Position numbers and translations under genes: made by a program. Below the pieces are notes generated by a model. The model was given only the letters and a program-made list of their open reading frames with translations. It was not told where the DNA came from and did no database searches. Below are positions 48,577-60,691 of a DNA stretch of 64,000 bases, piece by piece. How positions within the stretch are numbered: position 1 is the first letter of the stretch; every line of letters begins with the position of its first letter. Origin of the DNA: Sipunculus nudus (Eukaryota > Annelida > Sipuncula > Golfingiida > Sipunculidae); assembly GCA_026874595.1 (NCBI GenBank), contig CM049310.1, positions 42,287,558 through 42,351,557 on the forward strand, written 5' to 3'.

Positions 48577-50471
48577 ATGCCCCCGCCACAAAGTGGCCGG
48601 GGCATATAGTTTTACCCATGTCCGTCATTCCGTCCTTCCGTCATTCCGAAATCAAACAGTTGTACGGACTTTTTTTCGCAATGCCTGCAGATATTGGCCT
48701 AATTTTTGGTGTGTGGGCAGATATAGACCAGTTACAGATCGAGTTCGTGTTTCGTCCCGGTTGACCTACTTTTGACTGTTTTATGGCTCCTAAACTTAGA
48801 AAATTTCATGAAAAATAGAAATATTCATGACAGATACACATGTACGGACCTTTTTTTCGCAATGCCTGCAGATTTTGGCCTGATTTTTGGTGTGTGAGCA
48901 GATATAGACCAGTTACAGATCGAGTTCGCGTTTCGTCCTGGTTGACTTACTTTTGACCGTTTTACGGCTCCTGAACATAGAAAATTTCATGAAAAATATG
49001 AAATTTCATGACAAATACACAAGTACGGACTTTTTTTCGCAGTGCCTGCAGATATTGGCCTGATTTTTGGTGTGTGGACAGATATAGACCAGTTACAGAT
49101 CGAGTTCATGTTTCGTCCCGGTTGACCTACTTTTGACTGTTTTACGGCTCCTAAACTTAGAAAATTTATTGAAAAATAGAAATATTCATGACAGATACAC
49201 ATGTACGGACTTTTTTTCGCAATGCCTGCAGATATTGGCTTGAATTTTGGTGTGTGGGCAAATATAGACCGGTTACAGATCGAGTTCGCGTTTCGTCCCG
49301 GTTGACCTACTTTTGACCGTTGTACAAACATAGAAAATTTCATGAAAAATAGAAATATTCATGAAAGATACACATGTACAGACTTTTTTTCGCAATGCCT
49401 GCAGATATTGGCCTGATTTTTGGTGTGTGGGCAGATATAGACCTGTTACAGATCGAGTTTGCGTTTCGTCCTGGTTGACCTACTTTTGACCGTTTTACGG
49501 CTCCTGAACATAGAAAATTTCATGAAAAATATGAAATATCATGACAAATACACATGTACGGACTTTTTTTCGCAATGCCTGCAGATATTGGCCTGATTTT
49601 TGGTGTGTGGCCAGATATTGACCAGTTACAGATTGAGTTTGCATTTCGTCCTGGTTGACCTACTTTTGACTGTATTACGGCTCCTGTACATAGAAAATTT
49701 CATGTAAAACATAAATTTTCATGACAAATACACTTGTACAGACTTTTCTTCACAATACCTGCAGATATTGGCCTGATTTTTGGTGTGTGGGCAGATAATG
49801 ACCAGTTACAGATCAAGTTCACGTTTTGTCCCAGTTGACCTATTTTTGACCGTTTGACGGTGCTCTAACATAGAAAATTTCATAAAAAGGTGCATATATA
49901 TGGACTTTTTTTCGCAGTGCCTGCAGATACGGGCCTGATTTTTGGTGTGTAGGCAGATAATGACCAGTTACAGATCGAGTTCTTGTATTCTCTCAGTTGA
50001 CCTACTTTTGACCATTTGACTGCTCCTGAACATAGAAAGTTTCATAAAAAATATAAATTTTCATAACAAATGCATATGTACTGACTTTTTTTCCTCATGC
50101 CTGCAGATACCACCCTGATTTTTTATGTGTGGGCACATAATGACAGTTACAGATCGAGTTCGCGTTTCATCCCGGTTGACCTACTTTTGATTGTTTTACG
50201 GCTCCTAAACATAGAAAATTTCATGAAAGACAGAAATTTTTATGGAAAATGCACATGTATGGACTTTTTTTCACAATGCCTGCATATACTGGCATGATTT
50301 TGGTGTGTTGCTTGATAATGACCCGTTACAGATCGAGTTTGCTTTTTCCCTTTGTTGACCTACTTTTGACCATACGACACCTCCTGAACTTAAAAAAAAA
50401 ATTTTCAAAATTTTACAAATGTTTCTAATTTGCCCAAGGCGGGGGCATTCATGTCGTTCCGACACATCTAG
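48577..50471 (+). mobile_element. Family B element, full length, with ~10 tandem units of ~180 bp
   Basis: The 5' end ATGCCCCCGCCACAAAGTGG folds with GGCCGGGGCAT. The 3' end CAAGGCGGGGGCATTC is inverted to it, followed by the hairpin TGTCG-TTC-CGACA and CATCTAG. Starts of the TACGGACTTTTTTTCGCA unit near 48662, 48842, 49023 and 49203 give a 180-181 bp period; later units are slightly shorter. The array lies in the large intron of the fibrinogen-related gene. No credible protein is encoded: the open minus-strand frame over two units exists because 180 is divisible by three. Confidence 0.85.
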
Positions 50472-52100
50472 TGTTCTAAATGAAAAGGAGGTTTCTTAAT
50501 TACTTTCTCTTTACATACACATTGAGGATCCTGTTGAGACCTAGAGACAAGCTGTTCATTCTGTGAATATAAATTTTTTTTTGGGTGTGTGCAAAAGATG
50601 GGAAATAAACTGCTCTTAATGATAAATGATTAAAACCAGTTAGTGCAGTTGTCATTCTAACATAAGTTTGGTGGTTAAGAACCAAATCTCGTTTATAATA
50701 ATAACTAAAATTGGAAAATTTATTTACCAAGAATGTCTTTTTTCCTTTGGAACATTTGCTTGATTGAATGGGATGCAGTAATGAGTAGATATAGAACACA
50801 TGAGAAACAGGCATATTACAGAACATCAGAAATGATTTTTATCTTAAAGCTCCTCCATTCAGGAATAAGCATTTATTCAAATGCAAGAATATCCTTTATA
50901 GAAGGTATGATTGATTTGTAGAATGATTGAGAAACAAACCACATTTGATCTAAATTAAAACTTCCATAAAAAATTATTTTCTTGAACAACAGAAATTTTA
51001 TTTTATTGTATTCCGAAGATGCAAAAGTGTGACTAGTGCTGCAGAAACAAACCCCACATTTTCTTAATATTACTTTAATCTGAAAATTAGAGCATTCAAG
51101 AGAAATTAAGGTTTCCAAACAAAAGATACAGAGTGAGACAAAATCAGAGATCAGAGAGTGTCAGTGATGCTTGAGAAACAAACATCTTTCATTCTGTAGC
51201 CTTTTAAATTAAGAGGTCTGTCCAGTATCAGGATTGATGTTCAGTAGGCCAGACCAGGTAGTAAGAACATGGATGATGGATACAGTACAAGGAGGCAGGA
51301 AGAGCACACACCTTTTTATGACCTGACAGGACCGGGAGAGATGTTAGTCATCAACAGGACGTGGAAATAAACCAATGTCACACAAACACCATAGACACAT
51401 GTTATTAGATGATTTACAGATATTGCTTCAAATAGAACTTTTGATCTTTTATGTTCACAATTGGAATATTTATTTTTATGTATTTATGCAGTGGTTTGAT
51501 GCATTAGTTTTATTTAGTAGCTGGTGATGTTGATACTTTGTTTCAGATGATTTAGATGTCAATTATTTATAAATATAATCTGTTAATCAGTCACATGACC
51601 CACCTGACAGGTATGCTGTAGTTCACTTTTTACATTAAAAACCTGATCTTGTATATAAGTTAGATATAACTTATTACTTTTTGTATGGACTTGCATGTTT
51701 TAAGTATGTAAAATATTCACTGAGTGCTATTTAATCAGTAGATCCTTTGCAAACATTACATCACTACTGTCAGCATTAATTTGTATACATATGGAGTCAG
51801 CTTAGTTTGTGCACACTCTCTTACAGTGTACACAAAGTTTTGTTACCATAAAATAGAAAAGTTTTGCAGGCCAGTATTTAGTGTGAGTTAATGTTGGAAA
51901 CATTCATAATTTATGTACTGTAAACTAGAAACTATCTTACTCTATGTCTGTACCAACTGTTCCAAATATTCATATTTCTTTTAATGAAAAGTATCTATAT
52001 GTGAGGAGTTACTTTCTTTCTGTAATATATGTGACTTTCTTCATGCAAGAATCTAGATATATCCTATATTTTGATATTTTATTTAAAGTAATCCTGCATC

Positions 52101-52137
52101 ATTCATTCATTCATTCATTCATTCATTCATTCATTCA
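52101..52137. repeat. (ATTC)9 microsatellite
   Basis: Nine perfect ATTC repeats within the large intron of the fibrinogen-related gene. Confidence 0.95.
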
Positions 52138-52784
52138 ATTGGTCTGTTATGTTGCACTGAGCTTATTACCACAGTGAGGTTCAATTAATCGATGTCTTTA
52201 ATTTCTTTCTCAGAATCTGATGCCCACTGTCATTTATCGTTTCAGCCTGGCTTCTGATGTTGTAATTAGGTCAGCCATTTAAGCAGGATACTCCAGAAAA
52301 GCAGTTGACCACCTAACCTTAAGATGAACATTGTTTCATGAAAAATATACATCAAGGGATAGTTCAGATGACAATTATTCCCATTAGGCACGATTTTTTA
52401 ACTGAGTCTATCCATTAATTAATCATGTCAGAGAGCCATTTCAAACTGATGATAGTCGCCAGTTTATATTATCAGTTGAAGCTTCTGTGACCAATGGAGA
52501 TATTAATAATATCACTGGTGATAAATTTAAAATTGAAACAAATTGAATCATTCAAGATATCACTTGTAATAAATCTAACTTAATTTTATTTTCTTTGTGA
52601 TGATAGTAAATTGCTTGATGAAAGTTGTTCAAAAAGGGTTTATTTGCAGTTTTGACAGGCATTAAGGGATAGATGGGTTAACACCAATACAACTGGTGCT
52701 CTCCCCATTGGGTCCAGGCAGGCAGATTAATGGTGTTACCGGTATCTGTTTAAAGGAACCATCCATAAATGCATTAAAACTCAC

Positions 52785-54028
52785 CTTTTTATCATGGAGT
52801 CATGCACAGAAACCCGGCTTTTAGCTGATTGCAAAACCTGCTCCAGGCTTCCAAGTTTTGCATCCTGCATTAAATCGTTATTCTGTTTCTGGCACTGCTG
52901 GAAAGAACTGTTGAGAACACGAACTTCCACAAACACGAGTCTTCCTACAAGTTCTTTCAGTTTACCATCATGTTCACTGAGCTTATAGTTGATTTGCTCA
53001 AAGTTCCCAAATGCATTATGCCTGTGTTCTTTGGAATGAGTATTAATTTGAGAGATTTTTCTTGACAAAACTGACAGCTCGTCATCAATTTTTGAGATCT
53101 TTAATGAGTCAATTGTTTGATGTGCATCCATGCTTTGCTCAATAGCTTTTAATCTGGCTGCATGGTTTTCTATAAATTGATGCACATGGGAGATATCTTT
53201 TTTGTTCTGAAAAGTTGTGTTTAATTGTGTTTGAGTAGATAGTTGCCATTCTTTAATCGATAAAATCTGATGGGTGAATTTTATGAAAGCACTTTGCAGT
53301 TCTTGAATTTCTCTATTGAACTGTTCTTGTTGTTTTGTCAAAAGCTGTTTTTCAAGCTGTGTAACTTGGATACTAAGGTTTAAAAACAGTCCGTATAGGT
53401 TTACAAGATCCTGTTCGTAATTCCTCTTTGGCAATGGTTTTTCCTCCTTTGTTGTTTCCTCTGTTGGAAAAGAAGTCGTCAAAGGTTCAGAGCCATCGCG
53501 TGTTTCAGGTGATGTGATTGAATCAACAGTCGGTGATGGGGAGAATGATGGGAAAGTGCTATCATGTCCTTTTGTAAATCTACCTGTGTGAAACTGGTTA
53601 TCTTTTTCCTCAACTTTTGAAAAAATATTATCAGTACCTCTTTCACCAGAGCCTTCCACTGTATCATCACTACCTGGAAGAATTGGAATTATATTTTTTG
53701 TTTGTTTCACAGGAACTGTAGTCCTTTCATACTCTGGCACAGAATTTTTCATTAATTTTAATTTCACTTCTTTTTTAAATTTAATTAAATCCTTTCTTTG
53801 TTTGCTGAGAGTGGATTTAATATCACCAATATCTGTTTCCAGCTGGTTTAATGTTTCCTCTACATTTGTGACATGGTCATCAGAATCATAGATTATGTGA
53901 TTTTCCAAGAGGGTTACAGTAGTGTTGTAGAATTCTTGGACTTCCTTTAGGTGTTTTATGTCATCTTTCATCTGTAATTGGTCCACTTTCACATCTTGTA
54001 CACCCCAGCTCATATCATCAAAATTGTC
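52785..54028 (-). CDS. Fibrinogen-related protein, large central exon: coiled coils, Ser/Thr/Pro linker, GAG-type site
   Basis: 1,244-nt exon from the acceptor GCCTTACAG to the donor GTGAGT, entering in phase 0 and leaving two bases. It encodes 414 residues. Roughly the first 110 are heptad-rich, with a FYNTT sequon. Residues ~125-215 are low-complexity and rich in S, T, P and E, including VEGSGERG, a Ser-Gly in an acidic context like glycosaminoglycan attachment sites, and the dibasic LPKRN. The remaining ~200 residues are again coiled coil (TQLEKQLLTKQQEQFNREIQ and later heptads) with sequons NLS, NTT and NSS and one cysteine (QQCQK) that could link subunits. This is the longest open frame in the window. 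An upstream in-frame ATG lies in the intron and is not the likely start, because the upstream exon joins in phase. Confidence 0.93.
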
Positions 54029-56953
54029 CTGTAAGGCAATCATAAACAATACAAAACCAAAATAAAAAGTTCTAAAACATCTTTATTTAAAGAACTTCAT
54101 TAGATATTTAAAAAAAAAATAACTGATTGTGAAAGAAAATTCAAGATTTCTCCTTTTTTCTTTTTTTCATATTCTTTAAATTTTTCAACTAATGTACACC
54201 ATGAGTCATGGCACTCAACTAGCTACCTCATAAGGAGCTTCCGTTTAAGTTAAACAACTGTCTTTAGCTTCAACAATTAATATATTAAGTGAGTAAATCT
54301 TTCATTTGTTCTAAATGTATTTCTTATATAGAAATCGCACAGCTGTTTTTTTTGCTTAATTATATGATCAAATAATGAGAGACTGGTAAATAAACAGGCA
54401 ACGGCATTCTTCTCTTTTGCATAAAAAAGGTGGAAAGAAGTTATAACTATATGAGCATGGATGATATCCTGTTATATCCTTTTAATAGGGTTTCCATGTC
54501 CTTAAATATTCTTGAATATTCATAAATTTGAACTTTCTGTTTAAAAAAAGTCTTAATTTTAATTACATTAAAAATTAATGAAAATTCATGAAATTTGAGC
54601 ATGTCTAAAGTATCAGAATCCTATCATAGGGCAAGGCCTTGACATTTTGTAATTGGTGCTTGTGTGAGTCACTTATAGTCAGTGTAAACTTGTACAATGT
54701 TAGGTGCTTTCATAAAAGATCTGGCCAACTCCAAAAGGAGCATACAGAAGAGAAATGAAATGAATACAAAACATTTGTTGGATTGCCTATTAGCCTTTTG
54801 AAAGTTTTTGTGAAAGACAAGTAAACTTTGAGAGGACTGCAATAGTAAATATTTTCTTTCAAAAGACAAAGAGGATTAAGAGACAAGTTCTTGTTATCTT
54901 TTTTTAATGCTTTTTTGTGAAAGACTTCCCAAACAATCTTTGATGAAGTTGAGTCTTTGTGTTGTGAAAATAGCTTGAGCTTAAATCTGTTATAAAAACT
55001 AGATAATTCTTGGCACCCCAGTTGCCACAGTATCCCCAGACAATTAATCTCCCCCCCCCCCCCCTTTAAGATTAGACCCCCCCTTCTTCAGCAGCATATA
55101 CTGACACTTGGCAAGCGACCATGGTTTCTTCCATCTATCAACTTAAGACAATATTTCTCACCAAATATTGGGGCCAATATGGTGACTCACTCTTGAGGAA
55201 AGGGGATTCATTTATACTATAAAAATTGTAAGGTGGGTGGCACCACCTGTCTGGTCAACAAGAAAACTCTCCAAGCTGGATGTATACGGTAAATTCCAGA
55301 CCAACACATTGAACAACTCCTCAGATATGAGCAATTTTCACTTAAAACAAATGTTGCTTGTCAGCATGTTTACTGATGTTTTCTTACGATGGATTTCTTT
55401 ATAAGAAGCATTTTATGGATCCATGCAGGTACTTTTTCCAGTTATCAGAATACTTGCCATTACCACTTCCACAAGACTGAAGAGCTTAGTTGTAGGATGA
55501 AGCCTAGTGGCTAAGGCACTGGACTAATAATTCAGGGCTGAAGGTCTCCTTAAACTCCGTCCCCAGTTATGCCTGAATGGCATAAAGTTGAAATCTTGTT
55601 AGAGCCTCAGAGATTTGATATAATGTTATGACTTCTGGAGTATTCCTAACCCTGTGCACATCAAACCTTAAAGGCATAATAATAACATATCATTCTTATC
55701 ATATTGGTACTTTCATCCTCATTTAGAAGACAGAGTCACCAACAGGCTATGGACCCAACCTTAATTATTTTAAAGAAAAAACTGCATAGGTCTCTTTAAC
55801 AGAAGGATCATCAAGCTGTCAGGTGGTGGGCAACATGCATCTGTGTCTCAAGTGACAGTGACCAGTTGCAGCTTGTAAACTTTCTTATATGTGGATCTGA
55901 ATATTTGACCTTGGTGGAGTACTTTGCTCTCTACTCAGTGCCCTCTAGTTTGTTTTTTAATTCATGGAGTCACAATCCTAGATCACAGATGGTGAATTCA
56001 GAACATGATGTGAGTGTGAAGAGTGACACTTACTGTCTGATGTCCATTACCTTGACTGTATTTCTCTGATGAATTTAATGCATCCCCATCAGACAGTAAA
56101 TGAGCCTCTCATTTCCTGTCAGCTCCCTACTAAATTTCCATCAGGTAATTGAGGATGCGGGTCAACACTTAGTTAATGTCTCCTGATGGGTCAGCTGTGA
56201 TCAGCTGTGTGAGGTGGTGACAAGATTGTGCTAGCTGTGATGGATGGGGGTTTCAAATTTCGCAAAAAAACTTATTGGAGTTAACATACATCAGTAATCC
56301 AGGTGAAAACATGCTGACGATGGCAGTATAAAAGCCCCCAAGGAGTTGTGTTTTAAGATGGGTAAAACAGAGACACCGGAAGGAGTGTTTGTCTGACATG
56401 TCATTAGTCTGGCTGAGAAATAGAGGAGTGATGAACCTGTAGGAATCTTACAGGAACTCATGATTCGGTGGTTTGGTAGTAACCTTTATTTTAGGCCATT
56501 ATCTAAACATGATTAGATTGTTCTGTTGAAAATTTCAAAAGGTCAAAGGATCTTATTATTTATCTTTACAGTTGTGTATTATTCAGTTATTGTGGTTTAC
56601 TTTCATTAAATAGAGTTACAGTAATTTTACTTTTTGTCCTATTATAAGAGATAAAGGCCATAGAAAACACTGTTTGTGAATATTTGAAAAGTTTGCTTCT
56701 ACAATCTGCATCGGTAAAATGACACTGAAGGCATTTCTAAAATGTTTAATGTTAAAATTGTTCTAAAAGCATTCTTTCATTAATAACTGTAGTTTTTGCA
56801 GCATTAATTTGTTTATTTCTGCAGTTGCAACCAAACTGTAGAATTAATGCTAATGTCTCTCTATATATAAACAAGGTTTACAAATGGTATAAGCAGGTGC
56901 AAGCAGTTCTTGATCTACTTGAATATTTAACGAGACAAAGTTGAGAATACTAC
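54029..56953 (-). other. ~2.9-kb intron of the fibrinogen-related gene
   Basis: Bounded by a GTAGTA donor and a CTTACAG acceptor. Contains poly-C tracts near 55051-55085, a GGTGGCACCACCTG relative of the shared palindrome near 55233, and the tRNA-like head at 55495. Confidence 0.7.
55495..55565 (+). repeat. tRNA-like SINE head
   Basis: GAAGCCTAGTGGCTAAGGCA, then CTGGACTAATAATTCAGGG matches a tRNA D arm and anticodon arm. The region expected to hold the B box (GGTCTCCTTAAACTCC) is decayed. Lies in the intron between fibrinogen-related exons. Confidence 0.45.
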
Positions 56954-57080
56954 CTTGAGGTCAGAGAGCATCTGACTGTGTTCTTTTTGTTGTGCAGTGA
57001 CCTCTGACAGCTGGTTCTTCAGGAACTGAATGCTCTCTTCCTGTCGGGCTTGTTTCTCCTGTAGCTCAAACACGAGGGAC
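56954..57080 (-). CDS. Fibrinogen-related protein, upstream coiled-coil exon
   Basis: 127-nt exon after CTGTGACAG and before GTAGTA. It enters with one base of a split codon and ends in phase 0, joining the next exon as LSDLK-DNFDDM. It encodes SLVFELQEKQARQEESIQFL and a further 22 residues with clear heptads of L, I and V, so the coiled coil starts at or before this exon. More 5' exons (signal peptide) are required but I did not recognise any in 57081-64000. Confidence 0.85.
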
Positions 57081-58124
57081 CTGTCACAGAAATAGCCTCA
57101 TTACTCTTAGTTTATATACAGCCTTCGAGGTGTCCTTGCTTTGGTAAATTTTTAAGCAGAGTAAGCAAAAGAAAATATGTGCTTCAGGCAGAATTAGCAG
57201 GATTTGAAAAATATGCTACTTGGTCTGTACAATTGAGTCTTTATGTTATGGGCCACTCACTTAGTAGTGTCTACCATAGCATACTAGTGTCTACTTATTT
57301 ATTTTTCAGAGTAGCATAGATGCTAATAAATTTACTAATCAGAATGCAGTTCATTATTTAAAGGGGCCTATTTAAATATTTGACATTTATAAACTAATCC
57401 CTTGAATCTTGCATGAAATTAGACAGGAAACACATGTTTATATCCATGTATATGTGTTTATAGCATATGGCCTAGCAAAATAATCCAGACTAATAGAACA
57501 AATGTTAAAAAAAATCACACAAATGTATAAGAGAAGGTAGGTGAATAGCTGGCTTTAATGTTTATATTGTATATCATAGTCAAGTGCAGTTGTTTTTGTA
57601 ACATTCTTTTTCCTTACCAGTTGGTACATTAAAAGGTAAATTTTTTAATTTATTGTGATGAAACCACAATATGCTTTATACGAGTATCATAGAGTCAAGA
57701 GCAACTAAACAACACACCAAACGGCCATGAACTCATGTGTTAACACCAAAGATTCACACTTAGTATCCCCTTCAATTATCTAGAGCTGTTACTTAACAAG
57801 AGGTGACTTGTCAGCCAGGCCTCAGAAACTTGCTGAGCTGCATGATTTGTATGTGTACCCAGCTGGTAAAAAAACAGCTTCACAGGGAAATTTGTGTCTA
57901 GGATTTAGAGTGAAGAGAGTACAGAGTAATTTTGTCAGATTGTATGTGATGCTATGATTATAGTCACAGCTGTAAACTCAGCTCTGTTGATTTAAACCCT
58001 TCAATTTTATACCACATGACAATGAAATGTGTTTGCTCAAGTATTATAGTAGACATCTGCACTGAATGACTTGTATGTATGAAATACTTCAGCAGTTTTG
58101 TGGTCTGATGCCATCACAACTTCA

Positions 58125-58225
58125 TCTACTGATTATTATTTGAGAAATGCTCATCAGATTTCCCAAGTTCTGTCACTGTATGTCTACTGATAATTATTTG
58201 AGAAATGCTCATCAGATTTTCTTGG
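58125..58225 (+). repeat. Direct duplication of ~56 bp
   Basis: CTACTGATTATTATTTGAGA + AATGCTCATCAGATTT occurs twice, the second copy starting near 58187. Confidence 0.7.
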
Positions 58226-58384
58226 CATAAAACCAAAGTATCCACTGCAGATGCCAAGATATGTCCCAGTACACTAATACATTGGCTCATTCATGAAGAA
58301 GTATCAATCCTCATGGTTCAGCCCTTAGCCAGGGGTCTCAGCCTTGAAATTGGCACATAAAATATCAAACCTTAATTCTCAATA

Positions 58385-58715
58385 ACCATAAATGTTAGGT
58401 CATATATTGAGACTTCTTAGTATGATATTGCTTGACCAGAAAATTAAGGCCTCATATTGAGACTTCTTAGTATGATAACGCTTGACCAAAAATTAAGGTC
58501 ATATATTGAGACTTAATAGTATGATAAAGCTTGACCAGAAAAAAATCAAGGTCATATATTGAGACTTCTTAGTTTGATAATGCTTGACCAGGAAATTAAG
58601 GGCATATATTGAGACTTCAAAGTTTGATCATGCTTGACAAGAAAATTAAGGTCTCATCTTGAGACTTCATAGTTTGATAATGCTTGACCATGTTGAGACT
58701 TCTCAGAAGTACAAT
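58385..58715 (+). repeat. Minisatellite, six ~53-bp units
   Basis: Units of TATTGAGACTTCTTAGTATG followed by ATAATGCTTGACCAGAAAATT and AAGGTCA. Upstream of the fibrinogen-related exon at 57080, so probably in an intron of that gene or 5' of it. Confidence 0.8.
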
Positions 58716-59993
58716 CTCCTAAAATATTTTCAGCTACACATTTCTGAGAGCCCTCAGGAAATAGAGAACTACCCTTCACAATGGGTTATTTATTTTTCAT
58801 GTATTGTATTATTTTACTTCTGCTGAATGTGGTTTGCAGAGTTAACAGCCTACCCATGATTTATTCAAACTCACTGCCGCTAAGATTTGAATTGATGTGC
58901 TAGCAATTCTATTAAACTCACTGAATGCTGCTAAGTGAGTTTATTTATCTCTCTGGGGATGTTGTTTGACTTAAACTTTGTGGAACACATTTGGACTGAT
59001 ACAGTATTTATATGAGATACATTATAATCATGGGATACATCATTTCAGTGAGATAACTGTATTTATATTGGTTTGAAACAAAAAATCTTTAAAGAAATTT
59101 ACTGATTTATAATGATATAAAGATGACCAGCATGCTTTAATGAATGAATATCAGCTTCTCATGTGAAATGTAGATCATTTCAAAACTCCAGCAAGAATCC
59201 TCGTATTATAGCTCTCAGGTTTGTCTAAATATATATATAGCGGGCCTCCTTGTCTATCATGCATTATCTGATAAGAGTATACACCCAAGCATTCTTGCCC
59301 CATCACCAGACACCAGTGAGTGTATAAATTGTTGGTAAGAGATGAGACAGACAAAGCATACTCTTGGCTGGACAGGTTTGTGGTATTTGTATAAACATGT
59401 CATGTGGGTTTGATAAGGACTCCAGCTCTGTGGAGTCCAGCTGATTTCAATAAACAAATCCACACACAGCATCAGGTCATCTGTTAACTTTCAGATATCT
59501 TCAACAGCAGAATCAAACAGTATACATAGGCTGACTGATATGACACATGTTAGGGAGAATACTGGCACATATCATCCATATGATTTTAATATAATTTTGC
59601 TCTTTGTTCCCAGAAAACTGTCATCATATTCCTTTTATGTCATTTCCTTAGGTATTCTTTATTTTTTAATTTGATGTGTCTGAAAATTTTAAAGGAACAT
59701 ATTCAGGAGCAATATTATGCCTATTCTTTCACACTGTTAGATTACTTTTTGCTTTATACAAAAGTTTCCAAAAGGCCTGAGTCACCACAACATTTGATTT
59801 TCAGCCAGCGGGCACATGTATAACATTTTTGGGGACAAGTCAGTCCGGACATCTACTGACTGACAGGTGTTGTGGCCCAGGTGATCCACAGAGTCCCACC
59901 CGTTGTGTTTATGTTGACTTTTGGTATTGCTCCTGATCCACTGTTTTTAAAACTTGTGAACAGGAGTGAGCCAACAGTTTCAGGGCAATATTT

Positions 59994-60691
59994 GTATCCG
60001 CCAAAACGAAGTTTTGTGGATACTATGTTTTTGACCGGGTTCCACCGCCGCCGCCGCCGCGTTCATTTCCAGAGAACTCCTCTGAGACTACTGGAGACAT
60101 CTGTTCATCTGCCTTGGGTTGAAATCACTCATATCTCTGCAGTGGTTTGACTAATTCACCTGAAATTCGGCATGCATATACATCCTAGATAGCTTTCTTG
60201 ATTTTATGACAGGTGGCGCCACCTACATTCACGTTCATGCTGCAGAAATCCAAGCTCATATCTCCGGACACGTTCGACCAATCAGGAAAAACATCTTACA
60301 CAAATGTAGCCCTTGGAGAGCTTTATAACATACACAAAAACGGTGGCGCCACCTGCAGCCATTTTTGCACAGCGTCAGTTTGTTTGTCTGCCTTGGGTTA
60401 AAATCACTCCTATCTCTGCAGTGGTTTGACCAAATTACCTGAAATTCGGCATGCATATACATCCCGCATAGCTTTCTTGATTTTATGACAGGTGGCACCA
60501 GCTTCATTCACGTTCATGCTGCAGACATTAATGCTTATATCTCCAGACTCGTTTGACCAATCAGGAAAAAATTTTTACACAAATGTAGCCCTTGGAGAGC
60601 TTATTAACATACACAAAAATGCCTCACTTAACCCGTCCTACTCTAATTTTAGCGGATACACGTAGTCGCTTGTCGACTTCCCGTATTCTAG
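59994..60691 (+). mobile_element. Family C element, short copy
   Basis: Starts GTATCCGCCAAAACGAAG with stem partner GTTTTGTGGATAC, then a (CCG)n stretch near 60045-60060. It has two to three internal units with GGTGGCGCCACC at 60212 and 60342. Ends AGCGGATACACGTAGTCGC, then TTGTCGACTTCCCGTATTCTAG. About 700 bp. Confidence 0.8.

Larger units (their letters stand above)
47571..52784 (-). other. ~5.2-kb intron of the fibrinogen-related gene
   Basis: Carries the full-length family B element (48577-50471) and the (ATTC)9 tract. The remaining sequence is AT-rich without recognisable exons. Confidence 0.75.

Noticed and set aside
48987-49343. 118-residue open frame on the minus strand within the B array, with an internally repeated peptide
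   Set aside because: It repeats every 60 residues because the DNA unit is 180 bp. It has no splice or start context and is a by-product of the tandem array.
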